A DNA stretch of 5,716 nucleotides from the NCBI GenBank assembly GCA_017996515.1, contig JAGOGU010000098.1, positions 1-5,716 of the forward strand, read 5' to 3'. The stretch's first letter is position 1; each line of letters opens with the position of its first letter. This DNA is from Allobrachymonas sp. Lineage in GTDB: Bacteria; Pseudomonadota; Gammaproteobacteria; Burkholderiales; Burkholderiaceae_C. Of this stretch, positions 1 through 5,716 are shown piece after piece. The position numbers and the translations under genes were made by a program. The notes beneath the pieces are model-generated. The model ran no database searches, was not told the DNA's origin, and worked only from the letters and a program-made list of their open reading frames with translations.

Positions 1-64
1 GTATGCAGTCAGCCTTGGCGTGCCCGGCACGGCATCATGCCTGCACGAGTGAATACCAACAAGC

Positions 65-102
65 CGACAAGGCGTGCAGCCAAACCGCTACCAGCCTTGT
101 CG
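65..102 (-). terminator. Stem-loop after the H1-like gene, possible terminator
   Basis: CGACAAGGC and GCCTTGTCG form a perfect 9-bp inverted repeat (65-73 with 94-102) around a 20-base loop, 14 bases after the H1-like stop codon. In the minus-strand direction it is followed by GCTTGTTGG, which is not a good U-run. It may be a weak or factor-assisted terminator or a 3' end stabiliser. CTGCACG/CGTGCAG (41-47 with 73-79) offers a competing pairing. Confidence 0.35.
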
Positions 103-116
103 CCAGTCCGTTGCCA

Positions 117-719
117 TCAGGGGCGCTTGCCCGATGGAAACGGCCATGCTGCTTGCGGGTTCAGTTGGGTCTGAGCCGAAGCAGGGTACGATGCGGGGTA
201 CGATGGCCCGGCAGGCTTTTTCGATGCTGCTGGTTTCTTCGCCGCTACAGTTTTGGCTGCCGGCTTTTTGGCAGCAACCGCTTTGGCGGCAGGCTTCTTG
301 GCCGCTGTTGCCTTGGTGGCAACTGGCTTTTTAGTCGCTACGGCTTTGGCTGCCGGCTTTTTGGCAGCAACCGCTTTGGCGACAGGCTTCTTGGCCGCTG
401 TTGCCTTGGTGGCAACTGGCTTTTTAGCCGCTACGGGCTTCTTCGCAGCAGTGGCTTTCGTTGCCGGTTTCTTGGCCGCTACGGTTTTAGCGACAGGCTT
501 CTTCGCGGCAACCGCTTTGGCAGCCGGTTTTTTGGCAGCCGCTACCTTGGTGGTGGCAGGCTTTTTAGCCGCTACGGTTTTTTTGGCGGGAGTAGCCTTT
601 TTAACGGCTGGCTTGGCAGCAGTTTTAGCTACCGGTTTTTTTGCAGCTGCAGATTTGGCCGCAGTTGCCTTCTTTGCAGGTTCGGCTTTCTTTGCAGCCG
701 GCTTCTTGGCAGTTGCCAT
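117..719 (-). CDS. Histone H1-like Lys/Ala/Pro-repeat DNA-binding protein
   Basis: Protein of 200 aa resembling the C-terminal tail of eukaryotic histone H1. It is a predicted nucleoid-associated protein that binds DNA by charge. I count 52 lysines (26%) and a single acidic residue (Glu13), so it is extremely basic. Residues 5-169 are built of degenerate AAKKPxAK-type units with 15 KKP motifs. The last 30 residues are different: Ser/Pro/Tyr-rich with a SYPASYPAS duplication, then LNPQAAWPFPSGKRP. I recall a similar LNP-AAWPFP tail in Burkholderiales H1-like proteins. The start at 719 has AAGGAG seven bases upstream, and translation stays in frame through the whole repeat. The coding region holds a 93-bp tandem duplication, so length probably varies between strains. 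The gene is separated from ampD by 659 bases and appears to be its own unit, possibly controlled through its structured leader. AlgP-type proteins of Pseudomonas have a similar composition but are longer. Confidence 0.9.
   Translation of the reverse strand: MATAKKPAAKKAEPAKKATAAKSAAAKKPVAKTAAKPAVKKATPAKKTVAAKKPATTKVAAAKKPAAKAVAAKKPVAKTVAAKKPATKATAAKKPVAAKKPVATKATAAKKPVAKAVAAKKPAAKAVATKKPVATKATAAKKPAAKAVAAKKPAAKTVAAKKPAASKKPAGPSYPASYPASAQTQLNPQAAWPFPSGKRP
252..437 (-). repeat. 93-bp tandem direct repeat inside the H1-like gene
   Basis: Copies at 252-344 and 345-437 match at 90 of 93 positions by my comparison. They encode residues 126-156 and 95-125. The unit is exactly 31 codons, so gain or loss of a copy keeps the frame. 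More diverged versions of the same units occupy most of the rest of the gene. The low divergence points to a recent duplication, compared with the older decay of the other units. Confidence 0.9.
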
Positions 720-726
720 GGATGAT

Positions 727-822
727 CTCCTTGATGGTCACGAGACAAGGAACACTTCCGGTGCGTGAAAGATACCGGAAGCGACGCATGCCACTGCACC
801 TGCACGCAGATGCAATGGCATG
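727..822 (-). promoter_or_regulatory. Structured leader of the H1-like gene: three consecutive hairpins, the last covering the Shine-Dalgarno
   Basis: Read as minus-strand RNA, 822-787 folds into a 16-bp stem with a CGUG tetraloop. Fourteen pairs are Watson-Crick and two are G-U; on the opposite strand those two become C-A mismatches, so the fold favours the sense RNA of the H1-like gene. Five bases later, 781-755 forms CUUCCGGU/ACCGGAAG, 8 bp with an 11-base loop. Two bases later, UUCCUUG (752-746) pairs with CAAGGAG (733-727), 7 bp with one G-U and a 12-base loop. This last stem contains the AAGGAG that lies seven bases before the ATG at 719. The arrangement suggests RNA-level control of translation or mRNA stability. 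The base pairing is seen directly; the regulatory role is inference. Confidence 0.4.
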
Positions 823-1156
823 AATGGGGGAAACGCGTAAAACACCGGCGCAAGCGCATGCTGCCCGCGTGTCAAAAATCGTGGAGTGCGTAGCCTGCGA
901 CCTGCGCGTTCTGTCACGCCCGATTGCCTGAATGGATGCGGCATGGCTTGCGGCGCGGTTGCTTGTTTTTTTGTTGTGACCATGCTGCGCAAAAAGCGTT
1001 TGCGCATGCTTGACAGAAATGGCTGCAGAAAAGAAAGCGGGGATAGGAAAGCCGCCGCTGGCTGTGTACGCTGGATGCGGCTGAATGAAACGGTTGATGC
1101 GACTGCGGATATGGATTCTTTTTTGCAAATCAACATGGCTGCTTTCCTGAAACCGA

Positions 1157-1186
1157 ATTATGGAAGCAAGCAGCCAAAGATGCAAA
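1157..1186 (-). promoter_or_regulatory. Possible sigma-70 promoter in the ampD-H1 gap
   Basis: The minus strand has CATAAT (1162-1157, 5 of 6 matches to TATAAT). TTTGCA lies 18 bases upstream (1186-1181, 4 of 6 matches to TTGACA), with an A/T-rich stretch just before it. Transcription would start near 1150 and run through the structured leader into the H1-like gene. Matches of this quality occur by chance, so this is only a candidate. Confidence 0.25.
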
Positions 1187-1378
1187 ATTTTTCTACTGCA
1201 TCACGGCATCACGCAGCAGAAATGTTGTGCTTTGGCATCGTCATCCATGCATGCCTCCTTCACGCATGGCATGTGCGACACGTGCGTTGCAGCGCATAGC
1301 GACGAATGTGCAAGCACTGAAAAGTGCAGCGCACGCATACGGAGTGGAACTGTTTGCGATCAGCGGCAGCTCGTTGCA

Positions 1379-1993
1379 TCACGCTCGCCGGCCTGTTGCC
1401 GCACGCAAGGCATCAGGCGCAAACCGCGCATCGGTCCAGCCGATGAGTCGCTGCAAGCGGCGCCAATCAAAGCCTGCGCCCGGATCGTGTTTGCGCCCCG
1501 GCGCAATGTGCTCATGCCCAACCAGCTGCGCAATCGGGTAGTGCTGCGCAATGGCTTGCACCAGTTGCGCCAGTGCAGGGTATTGCGCAGCAGCAAAGCG
1601 CGTGCCTTCCAATCCCTCCAGCTCGATGCCGATGGAGTTGTCGTTGCACTGGCTGCGCCCGTTCCAACTGGATGCGCCTGCATGCCAGGCGCGATCGTCG
1701 CAACCCACGAATTGCTGCATGCGCCCGTCGCGCCGCACCAAAAAATGCGCAGAAACCTGCAAGCCGCGAATGCTCTGGAAATAAGGGTGCGCCTCAAAGT
1801 CCAGCGTGTTGGTAAAGAGCTGTTCGATCTGTGGCCCGCCGTATTCGCCCGGCGGCAGGCTGATGGAATGCAGCACCAGCAAATCAATGGCCGTGCCTGC
1901 CGGACGCGGCCCGAAGTTGGGGCTGGGCATGCGCTGCGCCAGACTGCACCAGCCGTGCTGCCATTGCGCAGGCTCAGGCGCAGACGCACTCAT
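1379..1993 (-). CDS. ampD: AmpD, 1,6-anhydro-N-acetylmuramyl-L-alanine amidase
   Basis: Zinc amidase of 204 aa that removes the peptide from anhydro-muropeptides in the cytoplasm during cell-wall recycling. In species with AmpR/AmpC its loss raises beta-lactamase expression. The protein lacks a signal peptide, which fits cytoplasmic AmpD and not the periplasmic AmiD type. Expected residues by alignment from memory to Citrobacter AmpD are zinc ligands His42 (LLVLHSISLPPGEYGG), His160 (VGHEHIAPGRKHDPG) and Asp170, catalytic Glu124 (SIGIELEG) and Lys168. The conserved segments AHFLVRRDG (82-90) and RAWHAG (101-106) are present. Asn after the first zinc ligand in enterobacterial AmpD is Ser here. 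The start at 1993 overlaps the pilR stop as ATGA, with a purine-rich AGGGGG a short distance upstream, so translation is probably coupled to pilR. No promoter of its own is evident. The length is slightly above the usual 180-190 aa. Confidence 0.95.
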   Translation of the reverse strand: MSASAPEPAQWQHGWCSLAQRMPSPNFGPRPAGTAIDLLVLHSISLPPGEYGGPQIEQLFTNTLDFEAHPYFQSIRGLQVSAHFLVRRDGRMQQFVGCDDRAWHAGASSWNGRSQCNDNSIGIELEGLEGTRFAAAQYPALAQLVQAIAQHYPIAQLVGHEHIAPGRKHDPGAGFDWRRLQRLIGWTDARFAPDALRAATGRRA

Positions 1994-3666
1994 GCGGCAT
2001 CGCCCCCTTCCGCCACGATGCCCAAGCGTTCCATGCGGTAGCGAATCTGGCGCAGGTTCAAGCCCAGCAACGCGGCCGCTGCGGTGCGGTTGAATTGCGT
2101 ATGTTGCAAGGCGCGTTGCAACAAGGCTTTTTCGTGCGCATCCAGAAATGCCTGCAGATCACAAGGCAGCGCAATTTCGTGCGCTTGTTGTACCACTGCC
2201 AGCAGCGCCATGTCTGGAACCGCTGCGCTACCTGCCGCCGCGGCAGGGGCTGCTGCCGCTGGCATGGCTGCCAATGGCGTGCCTGATTCCAACAACGCGG
2301 GCGCAACCTCTGCTACCGGTGCAGCAGCAATGGCATCGTCCCATCCGGCCAGCAAATCGGCATCCAGCGTTTGGCCATCGCTCAAGGCCCAGCAGCGATG
2401 CAGGGTGTTTTCCAGCTCGCGCACGTTTCCGGGTAATGGCAATGCTTGCAGGCGCGCCAAAAAGGCGGGCGTCATCACCGGCATGGCGGCGCGGCTTTCG
2501 GTCGTGATTTTTCCCAGCAGAGCTTGGGCCAGGGCAGGGATGTCTTCGCGCCGCTCGCGCAGCGGCGGAACATTCACATCAATGACGTTCAGGCGATAGT
2601 ACAAGTCCTGTCGAAACTGCCCGGACTGCACCATGTCTGCCAGCTTCTTGTGGGTGGCGCTGACGATGCGCACATCCACGGCAATTTCTTCGGCGGCACC
2701 CAGCGGGCGCACTTGCCGCTCCTGAATGACACGCAGCAACTTGGCCTGCATGGACAGCGGCAGATCGCCAATCTCATCCAGAAACAAGGTGCCGCCCGAT
2801 GCGCTTTGGAACAAACCTTCGCGATCGGCCACCGAGCCGGTGTAAGCGCCTTTGCGCGCGCCGAAAAATTCGGCTTCCAGCAAGGCTTCGGGAATCGCGC
2901 CGCAATTGACCGCGACAAATGGCCCGTCGGCACGGTGGCTGCATTGATGCAGGGCGCGCGCGACCAGCTCCTTGCCCGAACCGGATTCGCCCCAGATGAG
3001 CACGGGGGCCATGCTGGGCGCCACCTTGCGCAATGTGGCCTTGAGTTGTTGCATCTGCGCGCCCGCGCCAATCATGTGGGCCAGCGCCACAGGTTCCTGC
3101 TCTGCGGTTTCGGGCGCGGGCACAGGTGCCGCCACGGCCGACTGTGCAGCGCCTTGCGCCATTGCTGTGGTTGCCTCCGTTGCAACGGCTGCGGATGCTG
3201 TGCTTGGCGAAGCGGCTGCAGCTGTGGGCTCCGGCGGCTGTGTGGCAGGCGCTGCCTGCATGATGGGCTCCGCATGTGCCGCCGCCTGTACCGCTTGCGC
3301 GGCCTGCGCCACCACGCGCCGGAATTGATCCAGATTGACCGGCTTGGTCAAGTAATCGAAGGCACCCACCTTGAGCGCCCGCACGGCGTTATCGGCCGAG
3401 CCATAGGCCGTGACTACAATGCTGCGCTCGCTGCGCTGTTGCTGCTGCAACCATTCGACCAGCTCCAGACCCTGTCCGTCGGGCAGACGCATATCTGTGA
3501 CCAGCACGGCGAACTGCTTACGCCGCAACAAGGCACGCGCCTGCTCCAGATCGGCCGCGCTTTCGACCACATAGCCACAGCGTTGCAACGTGATTTCATA
3601 CAAGGTGCGCAGATCAGGCTCGTCATCAACAACAAGCACGGCAGCGCCGGTGGGATTGGTCGTCAT
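1990..3666 (-). CDS. pilR: PilR-like sigma-54-dependent response regulator
   Basis: NtrC-class transcription activator of 558 aa, the likely partner of the adjacent PilS-like kinase. The receiver domain (about 8-120) has the acidic pair Asp14/Asp15, phosphoacceptor Asp58 ([10 protein letters not shown]), Thr86 and Lys108 (LTKP). The AAA+ domain (about 195-440) has Walker A GESGSGKE (226-233), the sigma-54 contact loop GAYTGS (273-278, usually GAFTGA), Walker [11 protein letters not shown] (292-301), sensor I around [10 protein letters not shown] (332-341), [11 protein letters not shown] (351-361) and sensor [10 protein letters not shown] (411-418). A Fis-type helix-turn-helix (about 514-550) ends the protein. 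Two Ala/Pro-rich linkers, about 130-192 and 446-490, make it roughly 100 residues longer than the 445-residue Pseudomonas PilR. AAGGAG lies 11 bases before the start. The gene overlaps pilS by 4 bases and ampD by 4 bases. The activator class is certain. Target genes are not visible here; pilin control is inferred from the family and the kinase partner. Confidence 0.9.
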   Translation of the reverse strand: MTTNPTGAAVLVVDDEPDLRTLYEITLQRCGYVVESAADLEQARALLRRKQFAVLVTDMRLPDGQGLELVEWLQQQQRSERSIVVTAYGSADNAVRALKVGAFDYLTKPVNLDQFRRVVAQAAQAVQAAAHAEPIMQAAPATQPPEPTAAAASPSTASAAVATEATTAMAQGAAQSAVAAPVPAPETAEQEPVALAHMIGAGAQMQQLKATLRKVAPSMAPVLIWGESGSGKELVARALHQCSHRADGPFVAVNCGAIPEALLEAEFFGARKGAYTGSVADREGLFQSASGGTLFLDEIGDLPLSMQAKLLRVIQERQVRPLGAAEEIAVDVRIVSATHKKLADMVQSGQFRQDLYYRLNVIDVNVPPLRERREDIPALAQALLGKITTESRAAMPVMTPAFLARLQALPLPGNVRELENTLHRCWALSDGQTLDADLLAGWDDAIAAAPVAEVAPALLESGTPLAAMPAAAAPAAAAGSAAVPDMALLAVVQQAHEIALPCDLQAFLDAHEKALLQRALQHTQFNRTAAAALLGLNLRQIRYRMERLGIVAEGGDAA

Positions 3667-5531
3667 GGCTGACGGGTCTCCTTCTCAGGCGATGATGGAC
3701 GGTGAGGCGCAGGCTGCGGCTCAGACAGATTCGGCATGTGCGGCACGATCGGCATGCGCACGAAAAAGGCATTGCCCTCGTCTGGCACGCTGCCAGCATC
3801 CGCAGGCGGCAAGCCGCGGCGCAGCAAGGGATTGGGCAAACGCTGGTAATGCATATCGGCCCGATGCCGCTGGCACAGCTCGCGACAAATATACAGGCCC
3901 AATCCGGTGGATCGGCTGGGGCCAGCCGCAAACGGCTCGAACAAGCGCCCCTGCACGGCTGGTGGCAAAGGATCGCCACGGCTCCATACCTGCAGGCGCG
4001 CCATGCCCTCGTGCAGCCAGGTAGAGACCACGATGCAAGATGCTTCACCCTGCGCGCCGTGTCGCTTGGCATTGTCCAGCAGATTGATCATGATGCGGCG
4101 CAAATGGTCGATCTCGAAGCGCACATCAACATCCGGCAGGTTCAGCATGATGTGCACGCGCCCATCAGACGGATGCAGCTGCAACCATTCTTCGCACAGC
4201 ATGCGCACCGTGGCATCCAGCGCCAACACGGGCACATTCTCTGTAGGGTATTGCTGCATGCGGGCGATATCCAGCACGTCGCTGACGATGCGCCCCAGGC
4301 GCTGCGCATTGTCTTGCACCATGCCGTTGAGCTTTTGTTGCAAGGGCTGATCCAACTCCTCAGCCAACAACTGAGCCGCCTGCCCAATCGCTGCCAGCGG
4401 GTTGCGAATTTCGTGCGCCACGGCGGCCGACATGCGCCCCATGGCCGCCAGTTTTTCGGTGCGCATCTGATTCTGTACTTCTTGCATGTCTTGCAGATAC
4501 AGCAGGCACAACGGCTCATCATCTGGTGCGCTGGAGGCCGATGGCCACAGATGGCAATGCACCATGAGGTGGGTGGATTGCCCATCTGCGGCAAACAAAA
4601 ACACCTCGGACGATGCACCCTCGCCCTCGGCAAAGCTTTGCTTGATCAGATGCTGCAAAGGCAGAATTTGCGCAATCGCCTTCAACGGCTTACCCATCAC
4701 CGGCATATCCTGGGGCATGTGCAACATCTGCTGGGCGGCCTGATTGATGGCGCGCACGCGACCAGATCCGCTCACCACCAGCACCCCATCGCGCACACTT
4801 TGCACCACCATGTCTTGAATGCGGCCTTGCAAGCGCAACAGCCTGCGCCCCACGTGTGCCTGGCTTTGCTGCAAACCGTAATTGCGCGCTGCCCGCTGCA
4901 AGATGGAGGTCACCAGAAACATGATCAGCATGTACAGCAGCATCACGGCGTAATGCAGAATCTGGTTGTCCAAATCGTCGCCACGGTAATAACGCCAACT
5001 GACCACGCCAATCAAGGCGCTGGAGGTCACCACCGTCAAGATCGTGATGCGTTTGGTGCCCAGCACCGCACTCATCACCGGCGGCAATACCAGCAACGGC
5101 ATGTAGTTGACCATGGCGCTTTGTTTGAACCACACCAGCAAAAAATACACCAGCAAATCCAGCCCCAACGTGACCGGCCAACACCATTCAACCCGCTTGC
5201 CCGGCGCTACCGCCGTGATCAGCAGGCGCGTGCCCACCATCGCCACCAGGTAAGCGGCGCACAGCACCAATTGCCAGACGGGGCCATCGCGGTTGAAATA
5301 AAACCCCAGCGCGTGCAAAGCCAGCAGCAAAAAGGCCACCATGACGCGCGCCGTCATAAAGCCTTGCCACACGCGCTGACTGGTAATCGCCTCATCGCCC
5401 ATCAGGGCTTGCAATTCATCTTCGCTCAGGCTGCTTTGAATCCACTCTTGCCCTGTTTCAACGGCAACACCATCCCTGTTGGTTGCTGCCCGTGCTGAAT
5501 ACCTGCGGCTGGCTGCTGCACTCGCATTCAT
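3663..5531 (-). CDS. pilS: PilS-like membrane sensor histidine kinase
   Basis: Sensor kinase of 622 aa that should autophosphorylate on histidine and pass the phosphate to the regulator encoded next to it. In type IV pilus systems PilS works with PilR to control sigma-54-dependent pilin transcription. After about 57 cytoplasmic residues come six hydrophobic segments (about 58-79, 86-107, 117-136, 139-157, 162-180, 191-212), as in PilS. A PAS-like domain follows (about 235-350). The H-box is VAHEIRNPLA with His373, and the N-box is MINLLDNAKRHG with Asn487. The F-box is LFEPF (530-534) and the G2 box is GLGLY (543-547). The G1 box is atypical: VWSRGDPLPP (515-524) stands where DxGxG is expected. 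A longer in-frame start at 5675 exists, but it lies out of frame inside the upstream gene and has no family-like sequence. The ATG at 5531 has AGGAAAG nine bases upstream. The stop overlaps the pilR start as ATGA. The kinase class is certain; the pilus assignment rests on architecture and pairing. Confidence 0.88.
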   Translation of the reverse strand: MNASAAASRRYSARAATNRDGVAVETGQEWIQSSLSEDELQALMGDEAITSQRVWQGFMTARVMVAFLLLALHALGFYFNRDGPVWQLVLCAAYLVAMVGTRLLITAVAPGKRVEWCWPVTLGLDLLVYFLLVWFKQSAMVNYMPLLVLPPVMSAVLGTKRITILTVVTSSALIGVVSWRYYRGDDLDNQILHYAVMLLYMLIMFLVTSILQRAARNYGLQQSQAHVGRRLLRLQGRIQDMVVQSVRDGVLVVSGSGRVRAINQAAQQMLHMPQDMPVMGKPLKAIAQILPLQHLIKQSFAEGEGASSEVFLFAADGQSTHLMVHCHLWPSASSAPDDEPLCLLYLQDMQEVQNQMRTEKLAAMGRMSAAVAHEIRNPLAAIGQAAQLLAEELDQPLQQKLNGMVQDNAQRLGRIVSDVLDIARMQQYPTENVPVLALDATVRMLCEEWLQLHPSDGRVHIMLNLPDVDVRFEIDHLRRIMINLLDNAKRHGAQGEASCIVVSTWLHEGMARLQVWSRGDPLPPAVQGRLFEPFAAGPSRSTGLGLYICRELCQRHRADMHYQRLPNPLLRRGLPPADAGSVPDEGNAFFVRMPIVPHMPNLSEPQPAPHRPSSPEKETRQP

Positions 5532-5533
5532 GG

Positions 5534-5716
5534 TCAGGTTCTTTCCTGTGCGCCGCTTGATGCAGCAGATGGCGCTGCTTGCCCGGCGTTGCGTGCATGC
5601 GCATCGCAGCAATAGGCGCGCCCGGCCCGATAAAACGCCTCGCTCTGCGGAACATGCACGCCGCAGGCATGGCAAGGCACCATGGCCTGTGCATCCTGCC
5701 GTTGAGGCTTATGGCC
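5534..5716 (-). CDS. C-terminal part of a small CxxC protein (PP0621-like), 5' end outside the window
   Basis: The minus strand is open from the window edge to a TGA at 5536-5534, giving the last 60 codons of a protein whose start lies outside. The visible part contains VPCHACGVHVP, followed about 17 residues later by YCCDAHAR. This C-x2-C ... C-C-x2-H pattern could bind zinc or another metal. The remaining tail is Ala/Ser/Gly-rich. I recall a short protein annotated as 'PP0621 family', with a membrane-anchored N-terminus and a similar cysteine cluster, directly upstream of pilS in Comamonadaceae; the position and motif fit it. The function of that family is not known to me. The stop codon is only 2 bases before the pilS start, and the pilS ribosome binding site lies inside the last codons of this gene, so the two are almost certainly cotranscribed. 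The reading frame is quite secure; the family name is less so. Confidence 0.65.
   Translation of the reverse strand, partial: GHKPQRQDAQAMVPCHACGVHVPQSEAFYRAGRAYCCDAHARNAGQAAPSAASSGAQERT
5541..5547 (-). promoter_or_regulatory. Ribosome binding site that fixes the pilS start
   Basis: The minus strand reads AGGAAAG followed by nine bases and then the ATG at 5531. It sits inside the final codons of the upstream CxxC gene. It supports the 622-residue PilS over the 670-residue in-frame extension. Confidence 0.65.

Larger units (their letters stand above)
720..1378. other. 659-base intergenic region between ampD and the H1-like gene
   Basis: No convincing gene is visible. The last 100 bases before the H1-like gene carry the structured leader listed separately. 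Other points of note on the minus strand are a weak promoter-like pair around 1157-1186, a perfect TTGACA (875-870) without a good -10 at 16-18 bases, and a strong AAGGAGG (1260-1254) in front of a 15-codon frame ending at 1201. A 132-codon frame (1136-738) has a plausible ribosome binding site, but its third-position GC is only about one half by my count, with codons such as CTA, ATA and AGG, so I regard it as non-coding. AT-rich patches occur near 965-972, 1117-1124 and 1184-1192. No strong intrinsic terminator follows ampD. Confidence 0.6.

Noticed and set aside
252..700. Regular repeats that might suggest a CRISPR array or satellite
   Set aside because: The repeats are contiguous, in frame and encode a continuous Lys/Ala/Pro protein, with no unique spacers of constant length.
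3..768. Plus-strand repetitive frames (240 and 171 codons, the second FLAATALAAG-like and hydrophobic) opposite the H1-like gene
   Set aside because: The periodic Lys/Ala/Pro codons on the minus strand create open, repetitive frames on the other strand. The minus frame has the good ribosome binding site and a recognisable tail.
986..1006. Perfect 8-bp inverted repeat TGCGCAAA/TTTGCGCA with a 5-base loop, considered as a terminator for ampD
   Set aside because: On the minus strand it is followed by A-rich and not U-rich sequence; the nearby T-run (965-972) is on the wrong side for a plus-strand terminator too, and the site lies nearly 400 bases after ampD.
1308..1334. Small hairpin (GCACT/AGTGC with outer GTGC/GCAC) about 45 bases after ampD, considered as its terminator
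   Set aside because: The stem is short and interrupted and no U-run follows it in the minus direction.
720..1378. Search for a sigma-54 (-24/-12) promoter that PilR might activate
   Set aside because: Several TGGC-containing sites exist, but none has a TTGC element at the required spacing.
2446..3672. 408-codon open frame on the plus strand opposite pilR
   Set aside because: It is antisense to conserved receiver and AAA+ motifs and has no family resemblance; treated as a codon-bias shadow.
3702..5498. 598-codon open frame on the plus strand opposite pilS
   Set aside because: It lies entirely antisense to a well-supported kinase, its product is His/Gln-rich with no recognisable domain, and such frames arise easily opposite GC-biased codons.
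5532..5675. 48-residue N-terminal extension of PilS from an ATG at 5675
   Set aside because: It overlaps the upstream CxxC gene out of frame and is Cys/Arg-rich without family similarity; the ATG at 5531 has a good ribosome binding site.

Overview
The window looks like an ordinary chromosomal stretch from a betaproteobacterium, most likely a member of the Burkholderiales close to Comamonadaceae. Three things suggest this: moderately GC-rich DNA, the gene order (small CxxC protein)-pilS-pilR-ampD, and a Lys/Ala/Pro-repeat H1-like protein that ends in the aromatic tail LNPQAAWPFPSGKRP. This placement comes from recognising protein families and was not checked by a search. All supported genes lie on the minus strand, so transcription runs from high to low coordinates.

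Layout in transcription order. At the right edge, 5716-5534 holds the last 60 codons of a small protein with a CxxC...CCxxH cluster (PP0621-like). Two bases later comes pilS (5531-3663), a six-TM, PAS-containing sensor histidine kinase. It overlaps pilR (3666-1990), an NtrC-type sigma-54 activator, by an ATGA. pilR in turn overlaps ampD (1993-1379), the cytoplasmic anhydromuramyl-peptide amidase, by another ATGA. These four genes form one very tight unit, which suggests translational coupling between a type IV pilus-type two-component system and a peptidoglycan-recycling enzyme.

A gap of 659 bases (1378-720) follows, with no convincing gene. Its last 100 bases form a compact series of three predicted RNA hairpins just before the H1-like gene. 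The first is a 16-bp stem that is continuous only in minus-strand RNA, and the third pairs with the gene's own Shine-Dalgarno sequence. The H1-like gene (719-117) is 200 codons long and contains a nearly perfect 93-bp tandem duplication. A 9-bp stem-loop follows its stop codon, and no further gene is visible in the last 116 bases.

The genes are mostly well-known families and I see no clear evidence of a new defence, mobile or biosynthetic system. The points most worth checking are the structured leader of the H1-like gene, the recent repeat expansion in its coding region, the atypical ATP-binding G1 box of the PilS-like kinase, the GAYTGS variant of the GAFTGA loop in the PilR-like activator, and the fused pilS-pilR-ampD arrangement.
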